A stretch of 64,000 nucleotides of DNA from Acetobacter suratthaniensis (GTDB lineage Bacteria; Pseudomonadota; Alphaproteobacteria; Acetobacterales; Acetobacteraceae). The stretch is taken from NCBI RefSeq assembly GCF_017377745.1, contig NZ_JAFVMG010000001.1, positions 682,001 to 746,000 of the forward strand, read 5' to 3'. Under the pieces are notes generated by a model. It saw nothing but the letters and a program-made list of their open reading frames with translations. It did no database searches and was not told the DNA's origin. Both the position numbers and the translations under genes were made by a program. Positions 40,165-48,170 of the stretch are shown piece after piece. Every line of letters starts with the position of its first letter. The first letter of the stretch is position 1.

Positions 40165-41888
40165 GCCCGGGATGCTCCCTGCCTGTTAATGATTTGGCCG
40201 TGCTGCAGGTCTATCCGCCGCCCTTTGAACAGATGCGCCACGGCGGAATGCGTAGCCAGCACCACCGTACGACCGACAGCCAGACGCTGCAGGCTTTCAA
40301 ACACGTTCTTTTCGGTGGCGGGATCAAGATGGGCCGTTGGCTCATCGAGCAGCAGGACAGGTGTATTTTTCAGATAGGCACGGGCAATGGCGATCCGCTG
40401 GGCCTGACCGCCAGACAGGCCGAAACCGCCCTCCCCTATGCGCGTTTCAAGTCCATCGGGCAGGTCTTTGAGGAATGTATCGACCGATGCCGAGCGGATT
40501 GCAGCGTTCAGAGATTCTTCATCGGCATCAGGCCGGGCGAACAGAATATTGTCGCGCAGGGTACCCGCAAAGAGCACGGGCCGTTGCCCGATCCATGACA
40601 CCATGCGCGAGAGCGCATCCGGTACGATGGTAGCCAGCGGTGCGCCGTTGAGCAAAATGCGGCCTTCATCAGGTTCGATAAAGCCCAGCAGCAGTTCCAT
40701 GATGGTGGATTTTCCCGAACCGGAAGCCCCCGCCAGCACAAGGGTTTCTCCTGCCGGAACAGTAAAGCTGATATGCTGGAGTGCTGGGCCTCGGGCGGGG
40801 TCCCATGTAAAGCTGACATTATCAAACGCCAGCATAATGCCATGTGCCTGAACTGTGCGGGCACCATCGGGCGCGGGTACGGCACGGGCTTCTGGCAGGT
40901 CAAGAATGGCGGATGCGGCACCTTGGGCGTGGGCGCGATCCTGATAGGCCAGCGCCAGCGCGCGCAACGGGGCAAAGAACTCCGGCACCACCAGTAGCGC
41001 GAATAGTCCGGCGGTTACGCTGTGCTCAAAGCCCGGAGCAAAGCCCTGTGCCTGCATGCTCAGGGCAATTCTGCCTTCCATGATAGCCAGCAGGATAAGG
41101 GCTGTGACCATGGCGCAGTCGATCGTGGCTGAGGACAGGAAAGCAACCCGCAGCACTTTCATGGTGCGGACACGTAGTTCCTCGGCAGCCTGCGCTAGCT
41201 TGCGGGTTTCATCCTCCGCCCGGCCAGCCAGTACGATTGTGGCAATGCCGCGAACACGGTCAAGAAAACGGGATTGGAGGCGCGTCATGGCCAGAAACTG
41301 ATTGCGTGAAGCCACGGCGGCTCCAATGCCGAATAGAGCCTGCCCGACCGGGACAACAAGCCCGCATAGGCCAAGCACAAGGGCGGCACGGGGTTGTACG
41401 AGCCCGACAGGCACGAGAATGGCGAGAGGCGTTGCAATCCATAATGTGGAGGCCGGGATCCAGTGACCGAAGAAGCCGTCCAGCGCTTCAATGCGGTCAA
41501 CCACGGTCATGGCCAAAGCCCCGCTGGACGTGCGGCGTAAAAGAGCCGGGCCACCTGTGAGCACTGAGGCCAGAACAGAGGCGCGTAGGCGGCGGCGGGC
41601 TATTATGCCAGCACGCGCGGCGCTGATGTCCATTCGAATCGTCAGGAGCGCTCTTGTCAGGGCAAGAGCGGGAAACAGGACAAAAGGCCAGACAGGGAAA
41701 GCCCCTGTGGCCGCACCTGTGCGCCAGCCTGTCAGGGCGTGGGCCAGAATGACAGCCACACACCAGATTTGGCCAATGCCTGTAAGGCTGGAGAGCAGCC
41801 CGTAACAGACGACGGGGCGCGCCGCAGCCTTGCCCAGCCGTGTCTGCGCGCGTGTCCAGCCGCGTAATGCTGCTTTTTCAGTACTCAT
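40161..41888 (-). CDS. cydD: Heterodimeric thiol-exporter ABC transporter subunit CydD
   Basis: 575 residues, the upstream partner of cydC. The membrane part lies within residues 1-330. The ABC domain has Walker A LVLAGASGSGKSTIMELLLGF, signature LSGGQAQRIAIARAY and Walker B LLLDEPTAHLD. The N terminus (MSTEKAALRGWTRAQTRL) resembles CydD family starts. There is a 90-base spacer from the histidine kinase gene with no FNR-like box, which would otherwise be expected for a bd-oxidase system. Confidence 0.86.
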   Translation of the reverse strand: MSTEKAALRGWTRAQTRLGKAAARPVVCYGLLSSLTGIGQIWCVAVILAHALTGWRTGAATGAFPVWPFVLFPALALTRALLTIRMDISAARAGIIARRRLRASVLASVLTGGPALLRRTSSGALAMTVVDRIEALDGFFGHWIPASTLWIATPLAILVPVGLVQPRAALVLGLCGLVVPVGQALFGIGAAVASRNQFLAMTRLQSRFLDRVRGIATIVLAGRAEDETRKLAQAAEELRVRTMKVLRVAFLSSATIDCAMVTALILLAIMEGRIALSMQAQGFAPGFEHSVTAGLFALLVVPEFFAPLRALALAYQDRAHAQGAASAILDLPEARAVPAPDGARTVQAHGIMLAFDNVSFTWDPARGPALQHISFTVPAGETLVLAGASGSGKSTIMELLLGFIEPDEGRILLNGAPLATIVPDALSRMVSWIGQRPVLFAGTLRDNILFARPDADEESLNAAIRSASVDTFLKDLPDGLETRIGEGGFGLSGGQAQRIAIARAYLKNTPVLLLDEPTAHLDPATEKNVFESLQRLAVGRTVVLATHSAVAHLFKGRRIDLQHGQIINRQGASRA

Positions 41889-41978
41889 GGGCCGCCTTTA
41901 TATCGCCCTCGATATGCCCTCACCAGTCCGTAATGTCATAAACTGGTGCAAAGGGGGTATGAAAGAGACGATCAGGCT

Positions 41979-43766
41979 CTACGGTCTGTCATGCTCGGCG
42001 GCGTTATCATCCTCTTTCATCGGGATGGTCAGGGTAAACTGAACGCCATCACGGCCGGAATAATCCATGACGCCACGCAACTGGCGCACAAACCCTTGGA
42101 TCAACCGCAGGCCAATCCCCTGAGAGCGAGATTCCTCATTCAGGTCAAAACCCACGCCATCGTCACCTATATAGAGGGTGACTTGATGCTCATCACGGTG
42201 CAGGCGCATGGTGATGGTGCCGCGCCGCTTGTCGGGGAAGGCGTATTTTATGGCATTTGTCACCAGTTCCGTGACAATGAGCGCCAGCGGAACGGCCTGA
42301 TCCGGGTCCATCCAGAAATTATCACAGGCGATATCGAGCGTGACCCGCCCTTCCTCATACGCGCCTGCGATATGGAGGGTCTGCTCACACAGTTCCTTCA
42401 GAAAAACCGCCATGTTCAGGCTGGTGAGCGTATCTTCCGCGTAAAGAGTGCGGTGTAGCGTAGCCAGAGCGCGAATTCGGTCACGCGCAAGGGCGAATTC
42501 CGCGCGCGCTTCGGGGTTGGATATCTGGTTGGCCTGCAAATTCAGCAGCGATGCAACAATCTGAAGGTTGTTTTTGACGCGGTGGTGGATTTCTTTCATC
42601 AGCAACGCCTGATGCGCGACGGCTTTCTTCAGGCGGTTTTCCTGCCGGGAAAGCCTGCGCGTTGCTCTGGTGAAAGCCTGCCCAAGCCTTTGCAGTTCAA
42701 GCGGCATGCTGCGGGTTATGCGGGCATCAAACACTCCCTCCATCTGCCATTTCTGCACAGAATAGGTGAGCCTGCGTAGCGGCCAGACGAGCACGATATT
42801 GGCTGCCAGAGTAACCCCGACCAGACCGGCAGCCAGAGCAAACAGAATGGCTGCAATCTGGAATACCATGTTGCGCAGGGCTTCTTTTTCCAGAGGGGTT
42901 CTCTGGGTCGCGATCAGGATATCAGCCCCACCGGCAATGGGGCCGAGCGCATACCCCCCTTGGGGAGAGGACAGGGAAACCGTGCCGTGGCCCTTGATCT
43001 CGAGCTGTTCCTGCAATGTTCTGACGAGATCGGGTGGTGGTGTTTCCCATCGACAGTCTGTGCAGACTGGCGTCAGCTCCCCGTTATGCATGAGCAGCCA
43101 TGCCTGTACGGGGTTGGCATTGTCAGAGAAAACCTCCCACCCCGAACTGTTGCGTAGATAGGTGCTGGGGCGCGAAATCTGGATAATGCCCATCAGATAG
43201 CCATGAGATTCCGGCACATCGAGAAACTGTGCGGGCACAGTAATCCGCAGAAAAGCGCCGTTATCTTCCGTGTTGCCGCTTTTCTGTACGGCTTCAAGCA
43301 GGGTGCCATGTACCGTGCCCGGTGGGGCAAGTTGCCCGACATCCGCGCAGGACGGCCCCTGCGGTGCTACAGCGGCGATGACCTTGCCGCCTTCATCCAG
43401 AATGGAAAGAGAGCAGTAACGCTGACCGCTGATGGTTTCGGCCAGTTTCAGAGCATGCACGATCTGATCGGGGGTCAGATCCATGTTGCCGATGGTTTCC
43501 AGTGCGCTGCGTAGCCTGTCTGTATCATGCAGGAACTGCTGATCCAGATTTTGAATGGCATCGACAGCTCTCTGGGCACTACCGGTCATGAGTTCGCGGT
43601 AATTACGGAGCGCCAGCGTGGAGGCGATAACCATGACCGGGATAGCGGAAAGACAGATCAGCATGCGCATGCGTGCGCTTGTGGTGCTAAAAAACCGTCC
43701 GGGCATCGCCAGCATACTTTGCATGAAGTGCCTGATGACGACGAACAGGCATAGAAAAAATTTCAA
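41979..43766 (-). CDS. Membrane sensor histidine kinase, HisKA_2/HWE type, of the general stress locus
   Basis: 595 residues from a TTG at 43766 (Shine-Dalgarno GAGGG a few bases upstream); a Met start at residue 15, 18, 21, 33 or 35 is possible. A transmembrane helix at about 35-53, a periplasmic sensor region (about 60-298), a second helix at about 300-328 and a HAMP-like linker precede the dimerisation box KEIHHRVKNNLQIVASLLNLQ (His395 the likely phosphoacceptor). The ATPase region has LIVTELVTNAIKYAF, IGDDGVGFD and SQGIGLRLIQGFV. Located 6 bases downstream of nepR, it is a good candidate for the kinase phosphorylating PhyR. The signal is unknown. Confidence 0.85.
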   Translation of the reverse strand: MKFFLCLFVVIRHFMQSMLAMPGRFFSTTSARMRMLICLSAIPVMVIASTLALRNYRELMTGSAQRAVDAIQNLDQQFLHDTDRLRSALETIGNMDLTPDQIVHALKLAETISGQRYCSLSILDEGGKVIAAVAPQGPSCADVGQLAPPGTVHGTLLEAVQKSGNTEDNGAFLRITVPAQFLDVPESHGYLMGIIQISRPSTYLRNSSGWEVFSDNANPVQAWLLMHNGELTPVCTDCRWETPPPDLVRTLQEQLEIKGHGTVSLSSPQGGYALGPIAGGADILIATQRTPLEKEALRNMVFQIAAILFALAAGLVGVTLAANIVLVWPLRRLTYSVQKWQMEGVFDARITRSMPLELQRLGQAFTRATRRLSRQENRLKKAVAHQALLMKEIHHRVKNNLQIVASLLNLQANQISNPEARAEFALARDRIRALATLHRTLYAEDTLTSLNMAVFLKELCEQTLHIAGAYEEGRVTLDIACDNFWMDPDQAVPLALIVTELVTNAIKYAFPDKRRGTITMRLHRDEHQVTLYIGDDGVGFDLNEESRSQGIGLRLIQGFVRQLRGVMDYSGRDGVQFTLTIPMKEDDNAAEHDRP

Positions 43767-43772
43767 AGACCC

Positions 43773-43940
43773 TCAGTCCTGCTTTTCGCGATCTTCCTGA
43801 ATAAGGCGAAGCAGTTCTTCCGGCATGGGTTCATTCACAACATCATCAAACAATTGGTGCAGGCCACGCTTGAGCCAGACATCAAAGGCCTGATCGCCCT
43901 GCTTTTTTTTTGTTTTTCGGGCGGGAGGCGTGTCTGTCAT
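43773..43940 (-). CDS. nepR: Anti-sigma factor NepR
   Basis: 55 residues from the ATG at 43940 (MTDTPPARKTKKKQGD). The core WLKRGLHQLFDDVVNEPMPEELLRLIQED matches the conserved NepR helix pair, most clearly DDVVNEPMPE. By the known mechanism, NepR holds EcfG until phosphorylated PhyR captures NepR. A longer in-frame start at 44057 would add 39 unconserved residues. It lies between the sigma gene and the kinase gene on the same strand. Confidence 0.88.
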   Translation of the reverse strand: MTDTPPARKTKKKQGDQAFDVWLKRGLHQLFDDVVNEPMPEELLRLIQEDREKQD

Positions 43941-44061
43941 GCGTGTTCTCAACCTGAACTCCAGCCTGTGCTCTTCCGGTGGTGCCGAATTGCCCCACCC
44001 CGCCCCCGGGGCGCAGAATGCCACAACTTCTCTGGTTTGGAGCCCTGCTCTGGCCATGGTG

Positions 44062-44688
44062 TTAGATCCCCGCCGCTACAGCGCCGGTTCTGCTTTGTTC
44101 AAGTGTGCCATGCTTCAGTCCGTTTCGCACGGGGCTGAGGCATTTTTTTTCGCGAGGAAGTCCTTTTCCCGCCATATTTTTCACATTTTCACGTCGACCC
44201 GTAGCAGGCGAATCCGCTGTCAGCCATGTTTCAAGCTGGCGGCGTGCGCGAAACACTCGGCTTTTGGCAGTACCTACGGCGCAGCCCGAAATTTCGGCCA
44301 GTTCCTGATAGCTCATGCCTTCCAGCACGCCCAGCACCAGCGCTTCGCGCTGGTCATCAGGCAGCCGGGCCAGAGCGGCATCAAGCTCCTGCAGGGCCAG
44401 GCGGTCATCATGCCGGGCACCAACGGCCAGCAGGGACTGGGGCGTATCATCAATATCGGTTGTTTCGCGCTTTTTGCGCAGGTCTGAAATAAAGCGGTTT
44501 CTGAGAATACGGTGCATCCATGCACCAAAATTCGTGCCGGGAATGAAGCTCGCCTGTGCGGAAAGCGCATTGCAGACAGCGTCCTGCACCAAATCTTCAG
44601 CCATGGCGCGGTTGCGGGTTAGTGCCAGAGCCTGCACGCGCAGCTTTGGCAGAATATTAACGATCTGGTCGTGAAAGGTATCCGACAT
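44062..44688 (-). CDS. ecfG: ECF sigma factor, EcfG-like (general stress)
   Basis: 208 residues from the ATG at 44688 (MSDTFHDQIVNILPKL). Region 2 has LALTRNRAMAEDLVQDAVCNAL and FIPGTNFGAWMHRILRNRFISDLRKKRE; region 4 has ALARLPDDQREALVLGVLEGMSYQELAEISGCAVGTAKSRVFRARRQL (key part LPDDQREALVL). This is the EcfG/ECF15 pattern. About 45 residues follow region 4 (VKNMAGKGLPREKKCLSPV...), an extension beyond the family end. Neighbours nepR and phyR support the assignment; that it is the sigma NepR sequesters is inference. Confidence 0.86.
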   Translation of the reverse strand: MSDTFHDQIVNILPKLRVQALALTRNRAMAEDLVQDAVCNALSAQASFIPGTNFGAWMHRILRNRFISDLRKKRETTDIDDTPQSLLAVGARHDDRLALQELDAALARLPDDQREALVLGVLEGMSYQELAEISGCAVGTAKSRVFRARRQLETWLTADSPATGRRENVKNMAGKGLPREKKCLSPVRNGLKHGTLEQSRTGAVAAGI

Positions 44689-44790
44689 TGTTGTGTTCTC
44701 CGGAATTTCGTTCCTTCTGGAAAAGAAATGCCCGGCACGGCGCAAAGGTTACATGCGGCAAAAAAATATTTTGAACGGAGGCGCACCTCC

Positions 44791-45285
44791 TTACTCCGTA
44801 AGCGTTTTATCCTGTCCCGGTCGCGTTTCATCCAGCAGGGTGCGTAGCGTGGCCCGTGCGCGCGAAACGCGGGCTTTCATTGTGCCGATTCCAACACCAC
44901 ATATGGCTGCGGCCTGCGCGTATGTCATTTCCTGTGCGCCAATCAGAACCAGAGCCTCGCGCAACAGGGGGGAGAGTTGCCATAAAAGCTGTTCGAGTTC
45001 GTTCAGGCTGTCCGCCTGTCCGCCTTCATCATGAGTGGCCGTGTTGGCGTCATGGGCATAATGTTGAAGGAGCGCAGTTTCTTTTTTTCCGCGCCGGACC
45101 TGTTGGAGAAAAAGGTTACGCAGGATCGTGAAGCACCAGCCCCGCATATTGCTGTCAGGCCCGGGCTGGAAGCTGTGCATGTTCGACAGGGCGCGCAAAA
45201 CCGTTTCCTGCACCAGATCGTCCGCCAAAGCGGGATCGCGCGCGCAAAAGCGTGCAAAGCCCCGCAAAGCAGGCACAAGAGCCAT
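44791..45285 (-). CDS. Second EcfG-like ECF sigma factor
   Basis: 164 residues from the ATG at 45285 (MALVPALRGFARFCARD). Region 2 has PALADDLVQETVLRAL and SNMRGWCFTILRNLFLQQVRRG; region 4 has LSPLLREALVLIGAQEMTYAQAAAICGVGIGTMKARVSRARATL. The open frame continues upstream without an ATG until a TGA, and the in-frame residues before the Met (SSQAFRAEL) look like the usual EcfG N terminus, so a non-ATG start is possible. The gene is divergent from phyR. Two EcfG-type sigmas in one locus suggests specialisation or a dominant/auxiliary pair. Confidence 0.82.
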   Translation of the reverse strand: MALVPALRGFARFCARDPALADDLVQETVLRALSNMHSFQPGPDSNMRGWCFTILRNLFLQQVRRGKKETALLQHYAHDANTATHDEGGQADSLNELEQLLWQLSPLLREALVLIGAQEMTYAQAAAICGVGIGTMKARVSRARATLRTLLDETRPGQDKTLTE

Positions 45286-45435
45286 AAGTTCGGCCCGAAA
45301 TGCCTGTGAAGACAGCGGAAATGGCGGGTTGGTGTCATGTGTCAGAGCGGATACCTCTTTCAGCAGAGTGCTTGCCGTGTCATCATTGCGTCAACGAATA
45401 TAAATGTCTTGACCCTTTGCAGCAGGAGAATCGCC

Positions 45436-46185
45436 ATGTCAGAGTCGCTACGAGACGGCCTGATTCAGGCCCTCCCTTATGGCAGACGTTATGCGCGGGC
45501 GCTAACGGGTAGCCAGCCAGCAGGAGATCTGCTGGTAGCGGAAAGCCTGCGCGGGTTGTCCCTGCAGCGGCCTATGGATGGGCTTTCCCCCCTGCAGCAG
45601 CTTTATTGGGCAATTTCACGGCAATATGAGCCCGCCTCCCACGCCCGGGCGCCCTATGCCAGCGCGCTTTCCTTACGTCAGCGCCAGTTGTTGCTTCTGA
45701 CTACGCTGGAAGAAGTTGCGGTGGATGTGGCAGCACAGGTGTTGGAAATTTCTTCAGACACGGCTCGGGCCGAACTGGATGAGGCTCAGGCCCAACTGCA
45801 CAAAGGGGTGCAGACATCCGTGCTGATTATCGAGGATGAGCCGATTATCGCCATGGATATCGAACAGCTTGTCCTGCAATGCGGGCATAAGGTTGCTGGT
45901 GTTGCACACACGCAGGCCGATGCGGTGCAGATTGCTCTTAAGACCCGACCGGGTCTGGTTCTGGCTGATATCAACCTCGGCCCCGGCGGTGATGGTATGG
46001 CTGCTGTCATGGAAATTACCACCGGTTTTGAAGTGCCGGTCATATATGTAACAGCCTATCCTGAGCGTCTGCTGACCGGCGAGACCATGGAGCCCTGCTT
46101 TGTCATAACAAAGCCTTTTGATCCGCTGACCCTTGCCGTGGCGACCTATCAGGCCGTAAGCAGTGCGAGCCTGACCCAGGCCTGA
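45436..46185 (+). CDS. phyR: General stress response regulator PhyR
   Basis: 249 residues from an ATG at 45436 with AGGAG upstream. The N-terminal half (1-125) is a sigma-factor-like domain (RDGLIQALPYGRRYARALTG, then LSLRQRQLLLLTTLEEVAVDVAAQVLEIS). The C-terminal receiver has acidic pocket EDEP, phosphoacceptor Asp178 in LVLADIN, the conserved Thr in VTAYPERL and Lys in TKPFD. On phosphorylation PhyR binds NepR by sigma mimicry and frees EcfG. Divergent from the second sigma gene across about 150 bases. Confidence 0.93.
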   Translation: MSESLRDGLIQALPYGRRYARALTGSQPAGDLLVAESLRGLSLQRPMDGLSPLQQLYWAISRQYEPASHARAPYASALSLRQRQLLLLTTLEEVAVDVAAQVLEISSDTARAELDEAQAQLHKGVQTSVLIIEDEPIIAMDIEQLVLQCGHKVAGVAHTQADAVQIALKTRPGLVLADINLGPGGDGMAAVMEITTGFEVPVIYVTAYPERLLTGETMEPCFVITKPFDPLTLAVATYQAVSSASLTQA

Positions 46186-46245
46186 AACATCAGGTGCCGG
46201 GCGGGTTTGTAGTCACAGAACCCGTTACCGGCAGGCGATACTTTC

Positions 46246-48051
46246 ATGGCGGCACCCCCTCTTCTGTCCTTGCAGGACATCTCCCTTACCCTTGGCGGCA
46301 AGCCGTTGCTTGCTGGAGCTGGCTTTGCCGTCGGGCGGGGTGAAAGGCTGTGTCTTGTCGGGCGGAACGGGTCTGGCAAATCCACCTTGCTTAAAATAGC
46401 CGCGGGGCAGATCCAGCCTGATTCAGGTGTGGTGTTCCTGCAACCGGGGGCTCGTCTCAGCTACCTGCCACAAGAACCAGACCTGAGCACTCACCCAACG
46501 ACGCTTGATTATGTGCTTGCGCAGATTGCCGACCCTCAGCAGGAGTGGCGGGCTACGGCCATGTTGGGGGCATTGGGGCTGAGCGGACAGGAAAATACCT
46601 CTACCCTTTCGGGTGGTGAGGTGCGCCGTTGCGCTATTGCAGGGGTGCTGGCTGCCGCTCCGGATGTACTGCTGCTGGATGAACCAACCAACCATCTGGA
46701 TATGCCCAGCATCGAATGGCTCGAGCGTGAGTTGTTGGAACTCGGTACGGCCCTGGTTATCATCAGTCATGACCGTCGTCTGCTGGCCACGCTATCGCGG
46801 TCGGTTATCTGGCTTGATCGCGGTATCAGCCGCAGGCTGGATGAGGGCTTCGCCCGTTTTGAAGCATGGCGTGAGGAGTTGCTGGAGCAGGAGGAGCGTG
46901 ATGCTCACAAGCTCAACCGGCAAATCGCGCGTGAAGAAGACTGGATGCGCTATGGTGTGACCGCCCGACGCAAGCGCAATGTCCGGCGCGTACGCGAACT
47001 GGCTGGCCTGCGTGCGACACGGCGTGAAACCGTGCGGGCAGCGGGCACTATTACGCTCAACGCACAGATGGCAGGCCCATCAAGCAAGCTTGTGGCTGTC
47101 GCTGAGGAAGTTAACAAGACGTGGGGCGAGAAACAGGTCGTTCGCAATCTTGACCTGCGTGTGCTCCGAGGCGACCGGCTGGGTATTGTGGGGGCGAATG
47201 GCGCTGGAAAAACAACCCTGCTGCGCCTGCTGACCGGGCAGGAAGAACCCGATAGCGGAAAAATTATGCGCGGGCCATCGCTTGAAATGGTGACACTCGA
47301 CCAGCAGCGCCGAGCGCTCGACCCGTCACGCACTCTGGCAGATACGCTGACTGAGGGCGGTGGCGACATGGTGCAGGTCGGCTCTGAAAAGCGGCATGTC
47401 ATCGGGTATATGAAAGACTTCCTGTTCCGCCCAGAGCAGGCCCGCACGCCAGTCGGCGCTCTTTCGGGTGGGGAGCGCGGCCGACTTATGCTGGCTTGTG
47501 CGCTGGCCAAGCCCTCCAGTCTGTTGGTGCTGGATGAGCCAACGAATGATCTCGATCTTGAAACACTCGATATCCTTCAGGATATGTTGTCCACCTACGA
47601 AGGCACTGTTCTGCTGGTCAGCCATGATCGCGACTTTCTTGATCGGGTCGCGACATCTGTGGTGGCGACAGAAGGGGGCGGCGAATGGATCGAATACGCT
47701 GGCGGTTACAGCGATATGCTTGTGCAGCGGCAGCAGAAGCCCCTGACAGCAGAAGCGGTTGTGGCACCGGTAGCCAGCCCTAAAGGGGGAGCGCCCTCAC
47801 GGAGTGCCGCGAAAAAACTGAGTTATAAAGATCAGTACGCACTGGACCGCTTGCCGGAAGAAATGGCGCAGCTTGAAGGGCGGATTGTGGACCTGCGCGA
47901 GAAGCTACAGGATGCAACACTCTATAGCCGCGACCCTGCCCGTTTTGAACAATATACCGCCGCGTTGCAGGGGGCTGAAGCTTCGCTTGCGGATTGTGAG
48001 GAGCGCTGGCTGGAACTGGAAATGAAGCGCGAAGCCCTACAGGCTGACTGA
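46246..48051 (+). CDS. uup: ABC-F family ATPase Uup
   Basis: 601 residues with two ABC domains and no membrane segment. Walker A motifs are GRNGSGKSTLLKIAAG and GANGAGKTTLLRLLTG; signatures are LSGGEVRRCAIAGVL and LSGGERGRLMLACAL; Walker B strings are LLLDEPTNHLD and LVLDEPTNDLD. An inter-domain arm (MRYGVTARRKRNVRRVRELAGLR, about 235-260) and a C-terminal coiled-coil (about 525-600) mark the Uup subgroup, which acts on ribosomes or branched DNA. Its own terminator follows. Confidence 0.92.
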   Translation: MAAPPLLSLQDISLTLGGKPLLAGAGFAVGRGERLCLVGRNGSGKSTLLKIAAGQIQPDSGVVFLQPGARLSYLPQEPDLSTHPTTLDYVLAQIADPQQEWRATAMLGALGLSGQENTSTLSGGEVRRCAIAGVLAAAPDVLLLDEPTNHLDMPSIEWLERELLELGTALVIISHDRRLLATLSRSVIWLDRGISRRLDEGFARFEAWREELLEQEERDAHKLNRQIAREEDWMRYGVTARRKRNVRRVRELAGLRATRRETVRAAGTITLNAQMAGPSSKLVAVAEEVNKTWGEKQVVRNLDLRVLRGDRLGIVGANGAGKTTLLRLLTGQEEPDSGKIMRGPSLEMVTLDQQRRALDPSRTLADTLTEGGGDMVQVGSEKRHVIGYMKDFLFRPEQARTPVGALSGGERGRLMLACALAKPSSLLVLDEPTNDLDLETLDILQDMLSTYEGTVLLVSHDRDFLDRVATSVVATEGGGEWIEYAGGYSDMLVQRQQKPLTAEAVVAPVASPKGGAPSRSAAKKLSYKDQYALDRLPEEMAQLEGRIVDLREKLQDATLYSRDPARFEQYTAALQGAEASLADCEERWLELEMKREALQAD

Positions 48052-48058
48052 CATTTTT

Positions 48059-48084
48059 GGGCAGGGATTACCCCTGCCCTTTTG
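48059..48084 (+). terminator. Terminator of uup
   Basis: GGGCAGGG and CCCTGCCC form the stem with a short loop, followed by TTTTG. It lies just after the uup stop. Confidence 0.8.
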
Positions 48085-48103
48085 TTCCCTGCGCGGAAAG
48101 TAT

Positions 48104-48136
48104 AAAGCCCGCTCCGGTTTCCCGGAGCGGGCTTTA
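48104..48136 (-). terminator. Terminator of the BBP2 porin gene
   Basis: Arms AAAGCCCGCTCCGG and CCGGAGCGGGCTTT enclose a TTTC-type loop 35 bases after the porin stop. On the minus strand a short U-rich stretch (TTTATA) follows. It also acts as a back-up for uup. Confidence 0.82.
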
Positions 48137-48170
48137 TTACTTTATCTGGCGTCAGATCAGAGAGACCTGA

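Noticed and set aside
45286-45435. EcfG-type promoter (GGAAC-N16/17-CGTT) between phyR and the sigma gene
   Set aside because: I could not find the two boxes at the right distance on either strand.
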